Assembly: GCA_046757585.1 (NCBI GenBank) | Contig: JBHHYR010000017.1 | Span: 1-34,676 of the forward strand | Reading direction: 5' to 3' | Length of the DNA stretch: 34,676 bases | From: JBHHYR01 sp046757585 | Lineage (GTDB): Bacteria; Desulfobacterota; Binatia; HRBIN30 | Shown: piece after piece, positions 16,530 to 24,778 of the stretch | How positions within the stretch are numbered: position 1 is the first letter of the stretch | Layout of the letters: each line of letters opens with the position of its first letter | The notes under the pieces: model-generated | The model's input: only the letters and a program-made list of their open reading frames with translations | Told to the model about the DNA's origin: nothing | Database searches by the model: none | Position numbers and translations under genes: made by a program

Positions 16530-17564
16530 TCACCGCGCCGCACGCCACTCCGTCACCAGCGTGCGATAATCAATCGGTTGCACCGGCGCGGGGCTCCGCT
16601 TTCTCGTGGGCCAGCGGATGAGTCGCTGCCACCAGGGCGGGCGGACCCCGGCCACGCCGCGTCGAGGCAAGACACCGCGGGCACACAAGTACCCGCACAC
16701 CGCGGTCGCACTCGGCCGCCCAAGATGCCCGCGCCGTACGATATCGGCCAGCGAGTTGGCCAGCCGGGCCGGTGTATAGCCCGAGTTGCCGATGAGACAT
16801 TCGGCCACCCGTGAGACCGCCGGCAGGGTGAGGTGGCCGTCCTCGAACAGACAGGCGGCGGTTTGGAAGTAGTTGTAGGCAGGCACCAACCGTGCTCCGA
16901 AGAAGCGGAACGTCGTGGGTGGCGTGCGCCGTTCCAGGTTGATGTAGATCCTGCGCACGACATCACCCGCGGGCACCGCCATGGCAAGTTCCCGCGCCTG
17001 CGCATTCAGCCGCCAGTCAACGCCGATCGTAGCGAGCACCTCGCCCAGCTCGCTGGGTGTGAGGCGGCGCGCAACGACGTCAGCATACAAGGAATAAATG
17101 ACCGGGTCCGATTCCCAGTCATCCCCGAAGAGGATTTCCTCGGATTCGGGCGGCATGGCCACCCGGCTCTTGAGCAGCTCGGTTAGCTTGAAGCCGACCT
17201 GCTCGCGCAAGTGGCGGAACCTACCGCGCATGAGGTGCTGCAGCTGATTTTTGAAGACAATGCCCTCGTACTGGATCCCGTCGAGCGCGAGCTTTTCTTT
17301 GACCGCCGTCGCGATCTGCGGCGGACTGGCGGAAATGAAGTAGATGCGCACGTCACGGCCCGCGTGCACAGCGACCTCGCGCAGTCCTCGGATCAGCGGA
17401 GCCACCCCAGGAACAGTGACTTTCTCTTCCGGTTTCTCGAACGGAATGCGCATGAGCTCGCGCAGTGATTCGAAATCGCTCTGCAGATACGTCTTGTCGA
17501 GGTCCCAGCGGAAGATGACCGGCGGAACAGAGGCAACGCGGGCGGAGCGGCGGTGCAGGAGCAT
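16530..17564 (-). CDS. App1-like (DUF2183) HAD phosphatase
   Basis: A 344-residue protein. HAD motif I is clear (RWDLDKTYL, D21 and D23, T25), followed by VPGVAPLIRGL near 51-61, motif II in YFISASPPQ near 75-83, a candidate motif III Lys near 126, and motif IV in FGDDWESD near 147-153. The order and the PGV...L pattern resemble yeast App1 and bacterial DUF2183 proteins, which include phosphatidate phosphatases. The C-terminal 130 residues are basic and contain a repeated tyrosine/proline-rich helix region I cannot place. The ATG overlaps the plsX stop (TGATG). Next to PlsX, a role on phosphatidate or a related lipid phosphate is a reasonable inference but unproven. Confidence 0.72.
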   Translation of the reverse strand: MLLHRRSARVASVPPVIFRWDLDKTYLQSDFESLRELMRIPFEKPEEKVTVPGVAPLIRGLREVAVHAGRDVRIYFISASPPQIATAVKEKLALDGIQYEGIVFKNQLQHLMRGRFRHLREQVGFKLTELLKSRVAMPPESEEILFGDDWESDPVIYSLYADVVARRLTPSELGEVLATIGVDWRLNAQARELAMAVPAGDVVRRIYINLERRTPPTTFRFFGARLVPAYNYFQTAACLFEDGHLTLPAVSRVAECLIGNSGYTPARLANSLADIVRRGHLGRPSATAVCGYLCARGVLPRRGVAGVRPPWWQRLIRWPTRKRSPAPVQPIDYRTLVTEWRAAR

Positions 17565-18577
17565 CAGAGTTGTTCGATGGCCGTGGTGATCGCAGGGGTC
17601 ACTCCTTCGCGGACCCCTTTGGCGGCGACCTTGACAGCGTTGGTGATGGCACGTGCGTTCGAACGGCCGTGAGACTTGATCAGCAGGTGCTCAAAGCCAA
17701 GGATCGGCGCTCCCCCGTAGGCCGCGTAGTCTGTCAGATCACGCAGCCGGCCGAACCCACTCGCCAACATCATGAGCCCCAACTTCCACCGCCAGTTTTC
17801 ACGCGCCGCAGTCCCGGCCAGATCCACGACCAGCTCCGCTAATCCCTCCAGCATCTTGAGCACGACATTGCCGAGCAGCCCTTCACATACGATGACGTCG
17901 GCAGTTCCTTTGGCAAGGTCATTCCCTTCGATGTTCCCGACGAAGTTGATGCCACTGATGGCCTCGAGCCGGCGATACGCCTGCACGAGCACGTCGCCCC
18001 CTTTGGTCGGCTCGGCACCCATATTGAGCAAAGCGACCCGCGGGTTCCGCACCTTCGAGATGCCGCGCGCATAGGCGCTGCCCATCAACGCGAACTGCAC
18101 CAGCTCGGTAGCATCGCACCGGATCGTCGCACCAACGTCCAACAGCAGTGCGAGCTGGTCCTGTCCCGGATACTCCGTGTGCCGGGGGTACACACTCGCT
18201 AAGGCAGCCCGGCGGACGCCCCGGATCGGCTTGAAGCACTGCGCACACGCGAGCACGGCCGCTCCGGTGTTTCCGGCTGTCACCAGCGCGTCGGCCTGGC
18301 CGGCGGCGACGAGACGCGCCGCGACCAGAATCGATGCCGAACGCTTGTGACGGACTGCTGTCTTGGGATCCTCCGCCATGGTGATGAAGTCGCGGGCCCG
18401 ATGAATGCTGATGTTCTCCGGATTGTAGGAGACGGCGTTCAGCACCCGTTGGATCTGGGCCTCGTCTCCTACCAAGGTACACTGAATGTCCGTCTCGAGA
18501 GACACTTGCGCCACACCTCTGACGATCTCACCCGGGGCGAAGTCGCCGCCCATGGCATCGATGGCAATCGTCGGCAT
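17564..18577 (-). CDS. plsX: Phosphate acyltransferase PlsX
   Basis: A 337-residue protein opening MPTIAIDAMGGDFAPGEIV, the PlsX signature, with VTAGNTGAAVLACAQ and a later ILGFEHLLIKSHGRSN. It converts acyl-ACP and phosphate to acyl-phosphate, the acyl donor for PlsY in phosphatidic acid synthesis, and works peripherally at the inner membrane. Length is typical. The usual neighbours rpmF and fabH are absent. Instead it is packed between a glutaredoxin-like gene (two bases upstream) and an App1-like phosphatase (one-base overlap downstream). Confidence 0.96.
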   Translation of the reverse strand: MPTIAIDAMGGDFAPGEIVRGVAQVSLETDIQCTLVGDEAQIQRVLNAVSYNPENISIHRARDFITMAEDPKTAVRHKRSASILVAARLVAAGQADALVTAGNTGAAVLACAQCFKPIRGVRRAALASVYPRHTEYPGQDQLALLLDVGATIRCDATELVQFALMGSAYARGISKVRNPRVALLNMGAEPTKGGDVLVQAYRRLEAISGINFVGNIEGNDLAKGTADVIVCEGLLGNVVLKMLEGLAELVVDLAGTAARENWRWKLGLMMLASGFGRLRDLTDYAAYGGAPILGFEHLLIKSHGRSNARAITNAVKVAAKGVREGVTPAITTAIEQL

Positions 18578-18579
18578 GT

Positions 18580-18855
18580 CTACGGCGCTGCTATCGGCGG
18601 TCGCCTGCGTTGCGCCGCCCGCAGGCGACCGCGTAGGGCGCGGGCGGTGACGCGGTACTTGAATGCCTTGCGGCCACTCACGAAGAGCACGGGAATCTCG
18701 TGGCCGAAGCGTGCCTCCAGGTCGCGGTCGCCAGCGATGTTGACCTCCTTCACCACGGCATCGAATTCGGGCGCGACGGAGCGCACGAGATTTTTCATCT
18801 CATCGCATAAATGGCACCCCGGCCGGCCGTAAAGTATCAGAGCGAGGCGCGCCAC
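18580..18855 (-). CDS. Glutaredoxin-like (DUF836-type) thioredoxin-fold protein
   Basis: A 91-residue protein with LALILYGRPGCHLCDEM at 4-20 (redox pair C14, C17) and the cis-proline segment EIPVLFVSGRKAF at 53-65. The fold and length fit small glutaredoxin-like DUF836 proteins; a redox or thiol-transfer role is expected, target unknown. I use the GTG at 18855. The frame is open to a TTG at 18918, but that would overlap the rplU promoter and adds nothing conserved. It is the first gene of the operon with plsX, the App1-like phosphatase and cutA. Confidence 0.8.
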   Translation of the reverse strand: MARLALILYGRPGCHLCDEMKNLVRSVAPEFDAVVKEVNIAGDRDLEARFGHEIPVLFVSGRKAFKYRVTARALRGRLRAAQRRRPPIAAP

Positions 18856-18883
18856 GCGTGTTGCATACCGTTGGAGAGCTTGG

Positions 18884-18912
18884 TTGACAAGATGGCGTGG
18901 TTCTTCTACATA
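18884..18912 (+). promoter_or_regulatory. Sigma70-type promoter of rplU-rpmA
   Basis: A perfect -35 TTGACA (18884-18889) is followed after exactly 17 bp by TACATA (18907-18912). Predicted transcription start is near 18919, giving a leader of about 22 bases with GGCGGGTGG as ribosome site before the rplU ATG at 18941. Confidence 0.65.
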
Positions 18913-18940
18913 GTTCAATTCCGGCGGGTGGAATTCAGCT

Positions 18941-19276
18941 ATGCGTTACGCAGTCATTCGAACGGGCGGAAAACAGTATCGCGTCACCACCGGTGACGTC
19001 ATCCGCGTGGAAAAGCTGGCGGGTGAGCCCGGGTCGGAAGTGGAATTCACTGACGTGCTCATGACAGCTGGGGACGATGGGCCCCGCGTGGGGACCCCGC
19101 TGGTTCCTGGCAGCCGGGTTCTGGCTGAAGTGATGCACCAAGGGAGAGCGAAGAAGGTGCTGGTGTTCAAGAAGAAGCGGCGCAAGAACTACCGCCGCCA
19201 CCGCGGCCATCGCCAGTCATTCACCGCTGTCCGGGTCACGCAGATCGAACCAGGGGCCGAAGACCATGGCGCATAA
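18941..19276 (+). CDS. rplU: 50S ribosomal protein L21
   Basis: A 111-residue protein beginning MRYAVIRTGGKQYRVTTGD, the L21 signature, with the basic C-terminal rRNA-binding segment VFKKKRRKNYRRHRGHRQ near 75-92. It binds 23S rRNA in the large subunit. The C-terminus is about eight residues longer than the common form (EPGAEDHGA) because the gene reads 11 bases into rpmA. First gene of the L21-L27-Obg cluster conserved across bacteria. Confidence 0.97.
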   Translation: MRYAVIRTGGKQYRVTTGDVIRVEKLAGEPGSEVEFTDVLMTAGDDGPRVGTPLVPGSRVLAEVMHQGRAKKVLVFKKKRRKNYRRHRGHRQSFTAVRVTQIEPGAEDHGA

Positions 19277-19520
19277 GAAGGGGCAAGGAAGCAGCCGGAA
19301 CGGCCGGGATAGTCACGGCCAGCGCCGCGGGGTGAAGGTCTTCGCGGGCCAGTTCGCGCGGGCTGGCCATATTCTGGTCCGGCAGGTGGGGACCCGCGTA
19401 CATCCCGGCAATAACGTCGGCATGGGGCGCGACTTCACCCTGTTCGCCAAGATCGACGGCATCGTCCGATACGCGCGCGTCGGCAAGGACCGCAAACAGG
19501 TCCATATCTTCCCCGCCTAG
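19266..19520 (+). CDS. rpmA: 50S ribosomal protein L27
   Basis: An 84-residue protein starting MAHKKGQGSSRNGRDSHGQ, so the flexible N-terminal tail that reaches the peptidyl-transferase centre is mature-type without the cleaved Firmicutes extension. GNNVGMGRDFTLFAKIDG is present. It overlaps rplU by 11 bases, which keeps L21 and L27 translation coupled. Confidence 0.97.
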   Translation: MAHKKGQGSSRNGRDSHGQRRGVKVFAGQFARAGHILVRQVGTRVHPGNNVGMGRDFTLFAKIDGIVRYARVGKDRKQVHIFPA

Positions 19521-19538
19521 CAGCCCGCGTGCGTCGCG

Positions 19539-19558
19539 CCTGTCGCTGCTGCGACAGG
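19539..19558 (+). terminator. Strong hairpin between rpmA and obgE
   Basis: CCTGTCGC and GCGACAGG form a perfect 8-bp stem with a TGCT tetraloop, 18 bases after the rpmA stop. No T-run follows directly, so it may be a partial terminator, a Rho-linked site or an RNA processing/stabilising hairpin that lowers obgE expression relative to the ribosomal genes. Confidence 0.5.
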
Positions 19559-19610
19559 GGAGAGTACGCCTCCTCGTTACGGCCCGGTTTGCGGCTTTTC
19601 TTTCCACAGC

Positions 19611-19630
19611 TGGCGGGCTACGCTCCGCCA
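19611..19630 (+). other. Hairpin just upstream of the obgE start
   Basis: TGGCGG and CCGCCA form a 6-bp stem with an 8-base loop, ending nine bases before the obgE ATG. No Shine-Dalgarno is visible there, so this structure may affect initiation. It could also be chance in GC-rich DNA. Confidence 0.3.
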
Positions 19631-19639
19631 CAGTCCACC

Positions 19640-20692
19640 ATGAAGTTTATCGATGAAGCGGAAGTCGAGGTGCGGGCCGGCGATGGCGGACGCGGCTGCG
19701 TCAGTTTCCTGCGAGAAAAGCACCGGCCCCGCGGCGGGCCGAACGGCGGCGACGGCGGCGACGGCGGCGATGTCGTCTTCGTAGTTGACACGGGCCTGAC
19801 GACATTACTTGACTTCAAGTTCCAGCCGCTGATTAGAGCCGAGCGCGGCGCGCATGGCCGGGGCAAGCAGCAGTCGGGCAAGCGGGGTGAGTCCCGTCAT
19901 GTACGCGTTCCACTCGGAACCATCGTCCGCGACGCGGCAACTGGTGAGGTGATCGCGGACCTGCATGCCCCGGATGCGCGCGTCGTGGTGGCACGCGGGG
20001 GCCACGGCGGCCGCGGCAACATGCACTTCGCGACTCCGACCAACCAGGCCCCCCGGTTCGCTCAACCTGGAAGCCCCGGGCAGCAACGCCGCCTGCAGCT
20101 GGAGCTGCGGCTCATGGCCGACGTCGGACTGGTGGGCTATCCGAACGCCGGCAAGTCAACCTTGATCAGCAAAGTGTCCGCAGTCCGGCCCCGCATCGCT
20201 GCCTACCCGTTCAGCACGTTGGTGCCCCACCTCGGGGTCGTCCGTTTCGACGACGAAGGCAGCTTCGTCCTGGCGGACGTTCCAGGGTTGATCGAGGGCG
20301 CGCATCGGGGTGCCGGCCTCGGGCATCGGTTCCTTCGTCACCTTTCGCGCACCGGGCTCCTCATTCATCTGCTCGACGCCGGCGGCCTCAGCGGCCGCGA
20401 CCCGATCAGCGACTACGACACCATCAACGAGGAACTGCATGCCTTCGATGTGGTACTGGCGGCCAAGCCGCAAGTCGTCGTGGCCAACAAGCTTGACCTG
20501 AGCGGGGCACGCGAGCGTTACCGTACCTTACAGGCTCACTTCGCACAGCGCGGCATCGAGTTGCACGGTATCTCCGCGGCGACGGGTGAAGGTGTAGCGG
20601 CGCTGATGCGCCTCGTCGGGCGGAGGTGGCACGCGTTGCGGCAGCGTGCCGGTACGGGCGCGCAGTACGCCGCTCGTGCCGCAGAACCATGA
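19640..20692 (+). CDS. obgE: Obg-family GTPase (CgtA)
   Basis: A 350-residue GTPase. The glycine-rich Obg fold occupies about 1-158 (VRAGDGGRGCVSF, then GGPNGGDGGDGG near 32-43). The G domain has G1 GYPNAGKS at 166-173, G3 DVPGLIEGAHRGAGLG at 213-228, G4 NKLD at 283-286 and G5 SAATG at 312-316. There is no acidic or OCT C-terminal tail, the short form. Obg acts in late 50S assembly and stress signalling. The ATG at 19640 is set by the family start MKFIDEAEVEVRAGDGG. The stop overlaps the proB start (ATGA). Confidence 0.96.
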   Translation: MKFIDEAEVEVRAGDGGRGCVSFLREKHRPRGGPNGGDGGDGGDVVFVVDTGLTTLLDFKFQPLIRAERGAHGRGKQQSGKRGESRHVRVPLGTIVRDAATGEVIADLHAPDARVVVARGGHGGRGNMHFATPTNQAPRFAQPGSPGQQRRLQLELRLMADVGLVGYPNAGKSTLISKVSAVRPRIAAYPFSTLVPHLGVVRFDDEGSFVLADVPGLIEGAHRGAGLGHRFLRHLSRTGLLIHLLDAGGLSGRDPISDYDTINEELHAFDVVLAAKPQVVVANKLDLSGARERYRTLQAHFAQRGIELHGISAATGEGVAALMRLVGRRWHALRQRAGTGAQYAARAAEP

Positions 20693-21846
20693 ACCCCCAG
20701 CTCATCCACAAGCAGCGTTTGCTGCCGCGCGTGCGCCGCGCAGTGCTCAAGATCGGTAGCAGCATCCTGTCGGGACCGGACGGCATCGACCGCGCCCGAT
20801 TACACACACGGGCGGAAGAAATCTGCCGCCTCCACGAGCAGGGAATGGAAATCGTGGTGGTCAGCTCGGGAGCCGTGGCTGCCGGCATGGCACGTCTGCG
20901 AATGAACGACCGTCCCAAGACTGTCCCGCAGCGCCAGGCGGCAGCGGCGGTCGGCCAAATCCACCTGATGGTGTTGTACGAAGAGTCCTTCGCGGCCTTT
21001 TCGACGCAGGTGGCGCAGATCCTGCTCACGCACGACGATCTCGCTGACCGCAGTCGCTACCTCAACGCGCGGCACACCATCGAAACGCTCATCGCTGCCG
21101 GAGTGATACCGGTGGCCAACGAAAATGACACGGTGGTCATTGACGAACTGAGACACTTCGGCGACAATGACAACCTTTCAGCGCTGATTGCGGGACTGGT
21201 CGAAGCGGACCTGTTGGTACTTCTGAGCGACGTGGCCGGGCTCTACACGACGGATCCGCGGGCGCACGCCGATGCCAAGCTGGTCAGCGTCGTGGAAGAC
21301 CCCGAGCGGGCTGCCTCCGCCTACGCCATGCACGGGAGCGGCCCCCTGGGAACGGGGGGGATGGCGTCCAAGTTCGCCGCAGCGGTCAAGGCCGCCGCGG
21401 CGGGCATTCCGACCGCGATTGCCGACGGCCTGCACGCCGGCGTCCTGCCCAAGGTATTCGACGCGGGCGAAGCCGTCGGCACACTGGTTCTTCCCAAGAG
21501 CGATCGGCTTACCCGGCGTAAGCACTGGATCGCTTACACCCTCAAACCCAGCGGTACGGTAGTGGTCGATAAGGGAGCGCACGAGGCGATCACGCAGAGG
21601 GGCCGTAGCCTGTTGCCCAAGGGTGTCACGCACGTACAAGGGAGGTTCTCCAGCGGTGCGTGTGTCCGCTGTGTGGATACCCACGGTCGCGAGTTCGCCC
21701 GCGGCCTGGTCAACTACAGCGCCGCCGAGTTGGGCAAGATCAAGGGCGTGCATTCCGCCCGGATCGAAGCCGTGCTCGGCTACAAGCTCACCGACGAGGT
21801 CATCCATCGTGATAATCTCGTCTTGACCGCCACAAGCAGGGTGTGA
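20689..21846 (+). CDS. proB: Glutamate 5-kinase
   Basis: A 385-residue protein with an amino-acid kinase domain: VLKIGSSIL at 19-27, VVSSGAVAAGMARL at 57-70, VANENDTVVIDELRHFGDND at 142-161 (glutamate and Mg sites), LSDVAGLYTTDPR at 179-191, and GTGGMASKFAAAVKAA at 221-236. A PUA domain occupies roughly 285-375. It phosphorylates glutamate, the first step of proline synthesis, and is normally feedback-inhibited by proline. It starts inside the obgE stop (ATGA), the common obg-proB order, but proA does not follow; the next gene is convergent. Confidence 0.96.
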   Translation: MNPQLIHKQRLLPRVRRAVLKIGSSILSGPDGIDRARLHTRAEEICRLHEQGMEIVVVSSGAVAAGMARLRMNDRPKTVPQRQAAAAVGQIHLMVLYEESFAAFSTQVAQILLTHDDLADRSRYLNARHTIETLIAAGVIPVANENDTVVIDELRHFGDNDNLSALIAGLVEADLLVLLSDVAGLYTTDPRAHADAKLVSVVEDPERAASAYAMHGSGPLGTGGMASKFAAAVKAAAAGIPTAIADGLHAGVLPKVFDAGEAVGTLVLPKSDRLTRRKHWIAYTLKPSGTVVVDKGAHEAITQRGRSLLPKGVTHVQGRFSSGACVRCVDTHGREFARGLVNYSAAELGKIKGVHSARIEAVLGYKLTDEVIHRDNLVLTATSRV

Positions 21847-21867
21847 GCGCGGCGCCCCGCAGCCAGC

Positions 21868-22659
21868 TCACGGCCCGCGGTGCTTGCGGAAATCCGGCCT
21901 GCGCTTTTCGATGAATGCGTTCCGCCCCTCCTGCGCCTCCGGTGTCTGGTAGTACAGCTGCAGCGCGCTAAAGCCCAGCTCCGTGATCCCGTGGATGTGA
22001 TCGGTGTCGGCATTGAAGGAGTACTTCGCCAGTTTCAGGGCCGTGGGGCTCTTGTCCAGGAGTTCCCGGCACCATTGTTCCACCTCAGCCCGCAGCTGTG
22101 AGGGAGGCACTACCTTGTTGACCAGGCCCATCTCCCACGCCTCCTGTGCGCTGTATTGCCGGCACAGGTACCAGATCTCGCGGGCCTTCTTCTCGCCAAC
22201 GATGCGCGCCAGATAGGCGGTGCCAAACCCAGGATCGATGCTGCCAACGCGCGGACCGGTCTGGCCGAAGATCGCGGTGTCGGCGGCGATCGACAAGTCA
22301 CACAGTACTTGCAGGACGTGCCCGCCACCAATGGCATAGCCGTTCACCATCGCAATGACTGGCTTTGGAATGTTGCGAATGACGCTGTGGAGCGACGCGA
22401 CATCCATACCAATGCCCGACGTCCCGGCGGCGTATCCGCTCGCCGAGCGATCCTTCTGATCGCCCCCCGAACAGAATGCCTTGTCGCCAGAGCCGGTGAG
22501 CACGACCACACCCACGTCCCGATCCGCCCACGCCTTCCGAAAGGCGGCGATCATTTCGTCAACCGTGCGGGCACGGAAGGCATTGCGGACGGCTGGGCGA
22601 TTGATCGTTATCCAGCCGACCCCGTCGCGGGTGTCGTACAACACGTCCTCGAAGACCAT
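21868..22659 (-). CDS. Crotonase-family enzyme of the BadI/MenB group
   Basis: A 263-residue crotonase. Oxyanion-hole segments are AFCSGGDQK (61-69) and NGYAIGGGHVL (106-116). GQTGPRVGSIDPGFGTAYLA (132-151) carries D142 as in BadI and MenB, and GEKKAREIWYLCRQYSAQEA plus the C-terminal EKRRPDF also fit this group. The DPGFGTA wording is nearer to BadI (2-ketocyclohexanecarboxyl-CoA hydrolase of anaerobic benzoate degradation) than to MenB, which has DGGYGSS. It may open an alicyclic CoA ring or act in naphthoate synthesis; sequence alone does not decide. The ATG at 22659 follows AGGAGGGA. The nearby genes do not form a known bad or men cluster. Confidence 0.85.
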   Translation of the reverse strand: MVFEDVLYDTRDGVGWITINRPAVRNAFRARTVDEMIAAFRKAWADRDVGVVVLTGSGDKAFCSGGDQKDRSASGYAAGTSGIGMDVASLHSVIRNIPKPVIAMVNGYAIGGGHVLQVLCDLSIAADTAIFGQTGPRVGSIDPGFGTAYLARIVGEKKAREIWYLCRQYSAQEAWEMGLVNKVVPPSQLRAEVEQWCRELLDKSPTALKLAKYSFNADTDHIHGITELGFSALQLYYQTPEAQEGRNAFIEKRRPDFRKHRGP

Positions 22660-22719
22660 GGTGGCGTCCCTCCTCACGGCGGGTCGCACGCGAGCAAACG
22701 CGGCCCGCCGTCCAATGGA

Positions 22720-23004
22720 TTACGGCTCGACCTTCACCCCTCGCCAGAACACGACGTGATCTTTGATTTGCTTGGCCGCATCCTTCGGGTCTCGGTAATA
22801 CCAGGCGGCGTTTTTGTTCGCCTCGCCATTGACGACAATGTCGTAGTAGCTTGCCGTTCCTTTCCAGGCGCAGACCGTCTGGGTCGCCGATTCCTTCAAG
22901 TAGCTCCGGTTGACCGTGCTGGGCGGAAAGTACTGGTTGCCCTCGACCACTTCGCAGCGATCGCTTTGTGCCAGCACCACCCCGTTCCATATTGCTCGTG
23001 GCAT
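22720..23004 (-). CDS. DUF427 domain protein
   Basis: A 94-residue protein with the DUF427 core: AIWNGVVLAQSDRCEVVEGN, YFPPSTVNRSYL, TVCAWKGTASYYDIVVNGE, and AAWYYRDPK, in that order. The family is widespread and of unknown biochemical role. The ATG at 23004 is supported by AGGGAGGAG; the same frame is open to 23358, but that part has no family likeness and would overlap the bolA region. It ends 60 bp upstream of the crotonase gene and may be co-transcribed with it. Confidence 0.88.
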   Translation of the reverse strand: MPRAIWNGVVLAQSDRCEVVEGNQYFPPSTVNRSYLKESATQTVCAWKGTASYYDIVVNGEANKNAAWYYRDPKDAAKQIKDHVVFWRGVKVEP

Positions 23005-23235
23005 CTCGCTCCTCCCTGCCGCCGCGCGTCCGGCGCGACACGGTGCAATCCTACGCGTCAACGCCGACGGGTGGAAGCCCGGAGGCCCTCCTCGGCAGCC
23101 CGCTGGCAGCTGGTCGGGACCGGGGCAGTACGTGGGCCCGCAACCTGTGCAACAGAGGGTGGCGCATTGGCAGAGTTCAGGCGCTGTGGGTCGGTGCGCT
23201 TGGCAACCGCCCGCAGCGGGACTAAGAAAGCGAAC

Positions 23236-23517
23236 ATGGACCGCGTGAGCCAGATTACAAGGACACTCCGAGAGGCATTTGCCCCGGAACATCTTGCCGT
23301 TGAGGACGAGAGCGCCCTCCATGCCGGTCACGCCGGGGCGGCCTCGGGCGGCGGCCATTTTCGCGTCGTGATCGTTTCAGCATCCTTCCGTGGTCAAGAA
23401 CCGGTGCAGCGCCACAGCGCCGTCTACGCTGCCCTCGGAGCCGCCATGAAGTCGGAGATTCATGCGCTGGCCCTGCGGACGCTGACACCGGAGGAATGGA
23501 CGAGGGCTCAGGCATGA
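23236..23517 (+). CDS. bolA: BolA-family protein
   Basis: A 93-residue BolA. The family pattern is present: ITRTLREAFAPEHLAVEDES, HAGHAGAASGGGHFRVVIVS, and RHSAVYAALGAAMKSEIHALAL. BolA proteins are cytosolic partners of monothiol glutaredoxins in Fe-S handling or act as transcription factors. The ATG at 23236 has only a weak AAGAAAG upstream. The frame extends back far over the DUF427 and crotonase genes, but that portion is antisense reading. A divergent 231-bp gap separates it from DUF427 and holds no gene I can see. The oxidoreductase gene follows after 77 bp. Confidence 0.92.
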   Translation: MDRVSQITRTLREAFAPEHLAVEDESALHAGHAGAASGGGHFRVVIVSASFRGQEPVQRHSAVYAALGAAMKSEIHALALRTLTPEEWTRAQA

Positions 23518-23594
23518 GCGGACGGCGTGCATGCCCTACCGGCCGCGAGGGTACGGTGTGAGCCTCGGCATGGGGTTGGGGTAGGGGAATCCTG

Positions 23595-24743
23595 GTGGAA
23601 ACGGCTGACATCGTCATTATTGGGGCGGGTTTCGCCGGGGCGTCGACTGCCTATCATCTGGCGCGACGCGGCTTTCGCGACGTGTTGGTGCTCGAACGTG
23701 AGGCTGTGGCTGGCATGCACGCCTCCGGGCGCAATGCGGCGCTGGCCTTTCAGGTGCTGTCAGATCCGGTCGAGGCACAGCTGGCCGTGGAAGGTGCGCG
23801 CTTCATCGCTGCGCCACCCGAAGGCTTCTGCCCCACCCCCCTCATCCGGCGCTGCGGGTCGTTGCTGGTGGCTGGCGCACGCGGTGTGACACAACTCGCG
23901 GAGGCCCGCAGAGCGGGGCAGAGGCTTGGCGTTGACGGCGAGCTGATCACACGAGACGAAGCGATGCGGCGCGTTCCTCTCCTAGCGGGTGCCCCGTTTG
24001 GGCAGGCGTTCTGGAACCCCGCTGACGGTGTGGTCGACATCCACAGCCTTTTGCAGGGCTATCTGGCGGGCGCGCGCGCTGCGCGCGCCCGGGTGGCATA
24101 CCGGCGCGCAATCACAGGCGTCCGCGTGAGCCACGGGCGCGTGGAAGCGGTGGACACCGATCGTGAGCGGGTGGCAACCCGGTGTGTGGTGAACGCTGCG
24201 GGGGCGTGGGCCGGCGAGATCGGGGTGCTCGCAGGTGTGGGTGCGCGCACCCTGGCGCCGCGCCGCCGGCATCTGTTTCAGACGGCCGTCGATGTGCCGG
24301 TGGCCCATGATTGGCCGTTTGTCTGGCACAATGACCTCGATGTCTATTTTCGCCCGGAGGGCGAGGGACTGCTGATGAGTCCGTGCGATGCGACGCCACA
24401 TCCGCCGTGCGAGCCGGTCACGGACACGGCGGCAGAAGCGCTGCTGGCCGAGAAGGTTCAGCGGGCGTTTCCCGCTTTGGCGTCTGCACGCATCATGTCT
24501 GCCTGGGCCTGCCTGCGCACCTTCGCGCGTGACGAACGCTTCGTGATCGGCCGGGATCCGGAACTCGCCGGGCTCATCTGGGTTGCGGCGCTCGGCGGGC
24601 ACGGCATGACCACGAGCGCTGCCGTCGGGCGACTCGGTGCCGCCGCGGTGCTCGGCGAGCCGTGCGCCAACTTACAGCCCTTCGCGCCCGACCGGCTCAT
24701 CCCGCATGAGGCGCACGTGTCGCCGGCAGAGCGGGCCAGGTGA
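23595..24743 (+). CDS. FAD-dependent oxidoreductase (DAO family, D-arginine dehydrogenase-like)
   Basis: A 382-residue DAO-fold flavoprotein. The dinucleotide motif is VIIGAGFAGASTAYHLARRG (7-26) with E34 for the ribose, followed by AGMHASGRNAALAF, close to the GYHSTGRSAALF stretch of DauA. Further on are VVNAAGAWAGEIG and near the C-terminus ALGGHGMTTSAAVG, which closes the FAD site. Likely substrates are D-amino acids or related amines, but this is inferred from family. It starts at a GTG at 23595 behind AGGGGAA. It is followed by a terminator-like hairpin and the convergent porin gene. Confidence 0.87.
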   Translation: METADIVIIGAGFAGASTAYHLARRGFRDVLVLEREAVAGMHASGRNAALAFQVLSDPVEAQLAVEGARFIAAPPEGFCPTPLIRRCGSLLVAGARGVTQLAEARRAGQRLGVDGELITRDEAMRRVPLLAGAPFGQAFWNPADGVVDIHSLLQGYLAGARAARARVAYRRAITGVRVSHGRVEAVDTDRERVATRCVVNAAGAWAGEIGVLAGVGARTLAPRRRHLFQTAVDVPVAHDWPFVWHNDLDVYFRPEGEGLLMSPCDATPHPPCEPVTDTAAEALLAEKVQRAFPALASARIMSAWACLRTFARDERFVIGRDPELAGLIWVAALGGHGMTTSAAVGRLGAAAVLGEPCANLQPFAPDRLIPHEAHVSPAERAR

Positions 24744-24751
24744 CCGCGGGG

Positions 24752-24778
24752 GGCACCGCCCGTTCGTTGCTCGGTGCC
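24752..24778. terminator. Bidirectional terminator-like hairpin
   Basis: GGCACCG (24752-24758) and CGGTGCC (24772-24778) are perfect arms around a 13-base loop, filling the space between two convergent stop codons. No T-run is seen on either side, so Rho may be needed. Confidence 0.5.

Noticed and set aside
22156..23235. Long in-frame extension upstream of bolA
   Set aside because: It crosses two well-supported minus-strand genes and has no family likeness; BolA starts at 23236.
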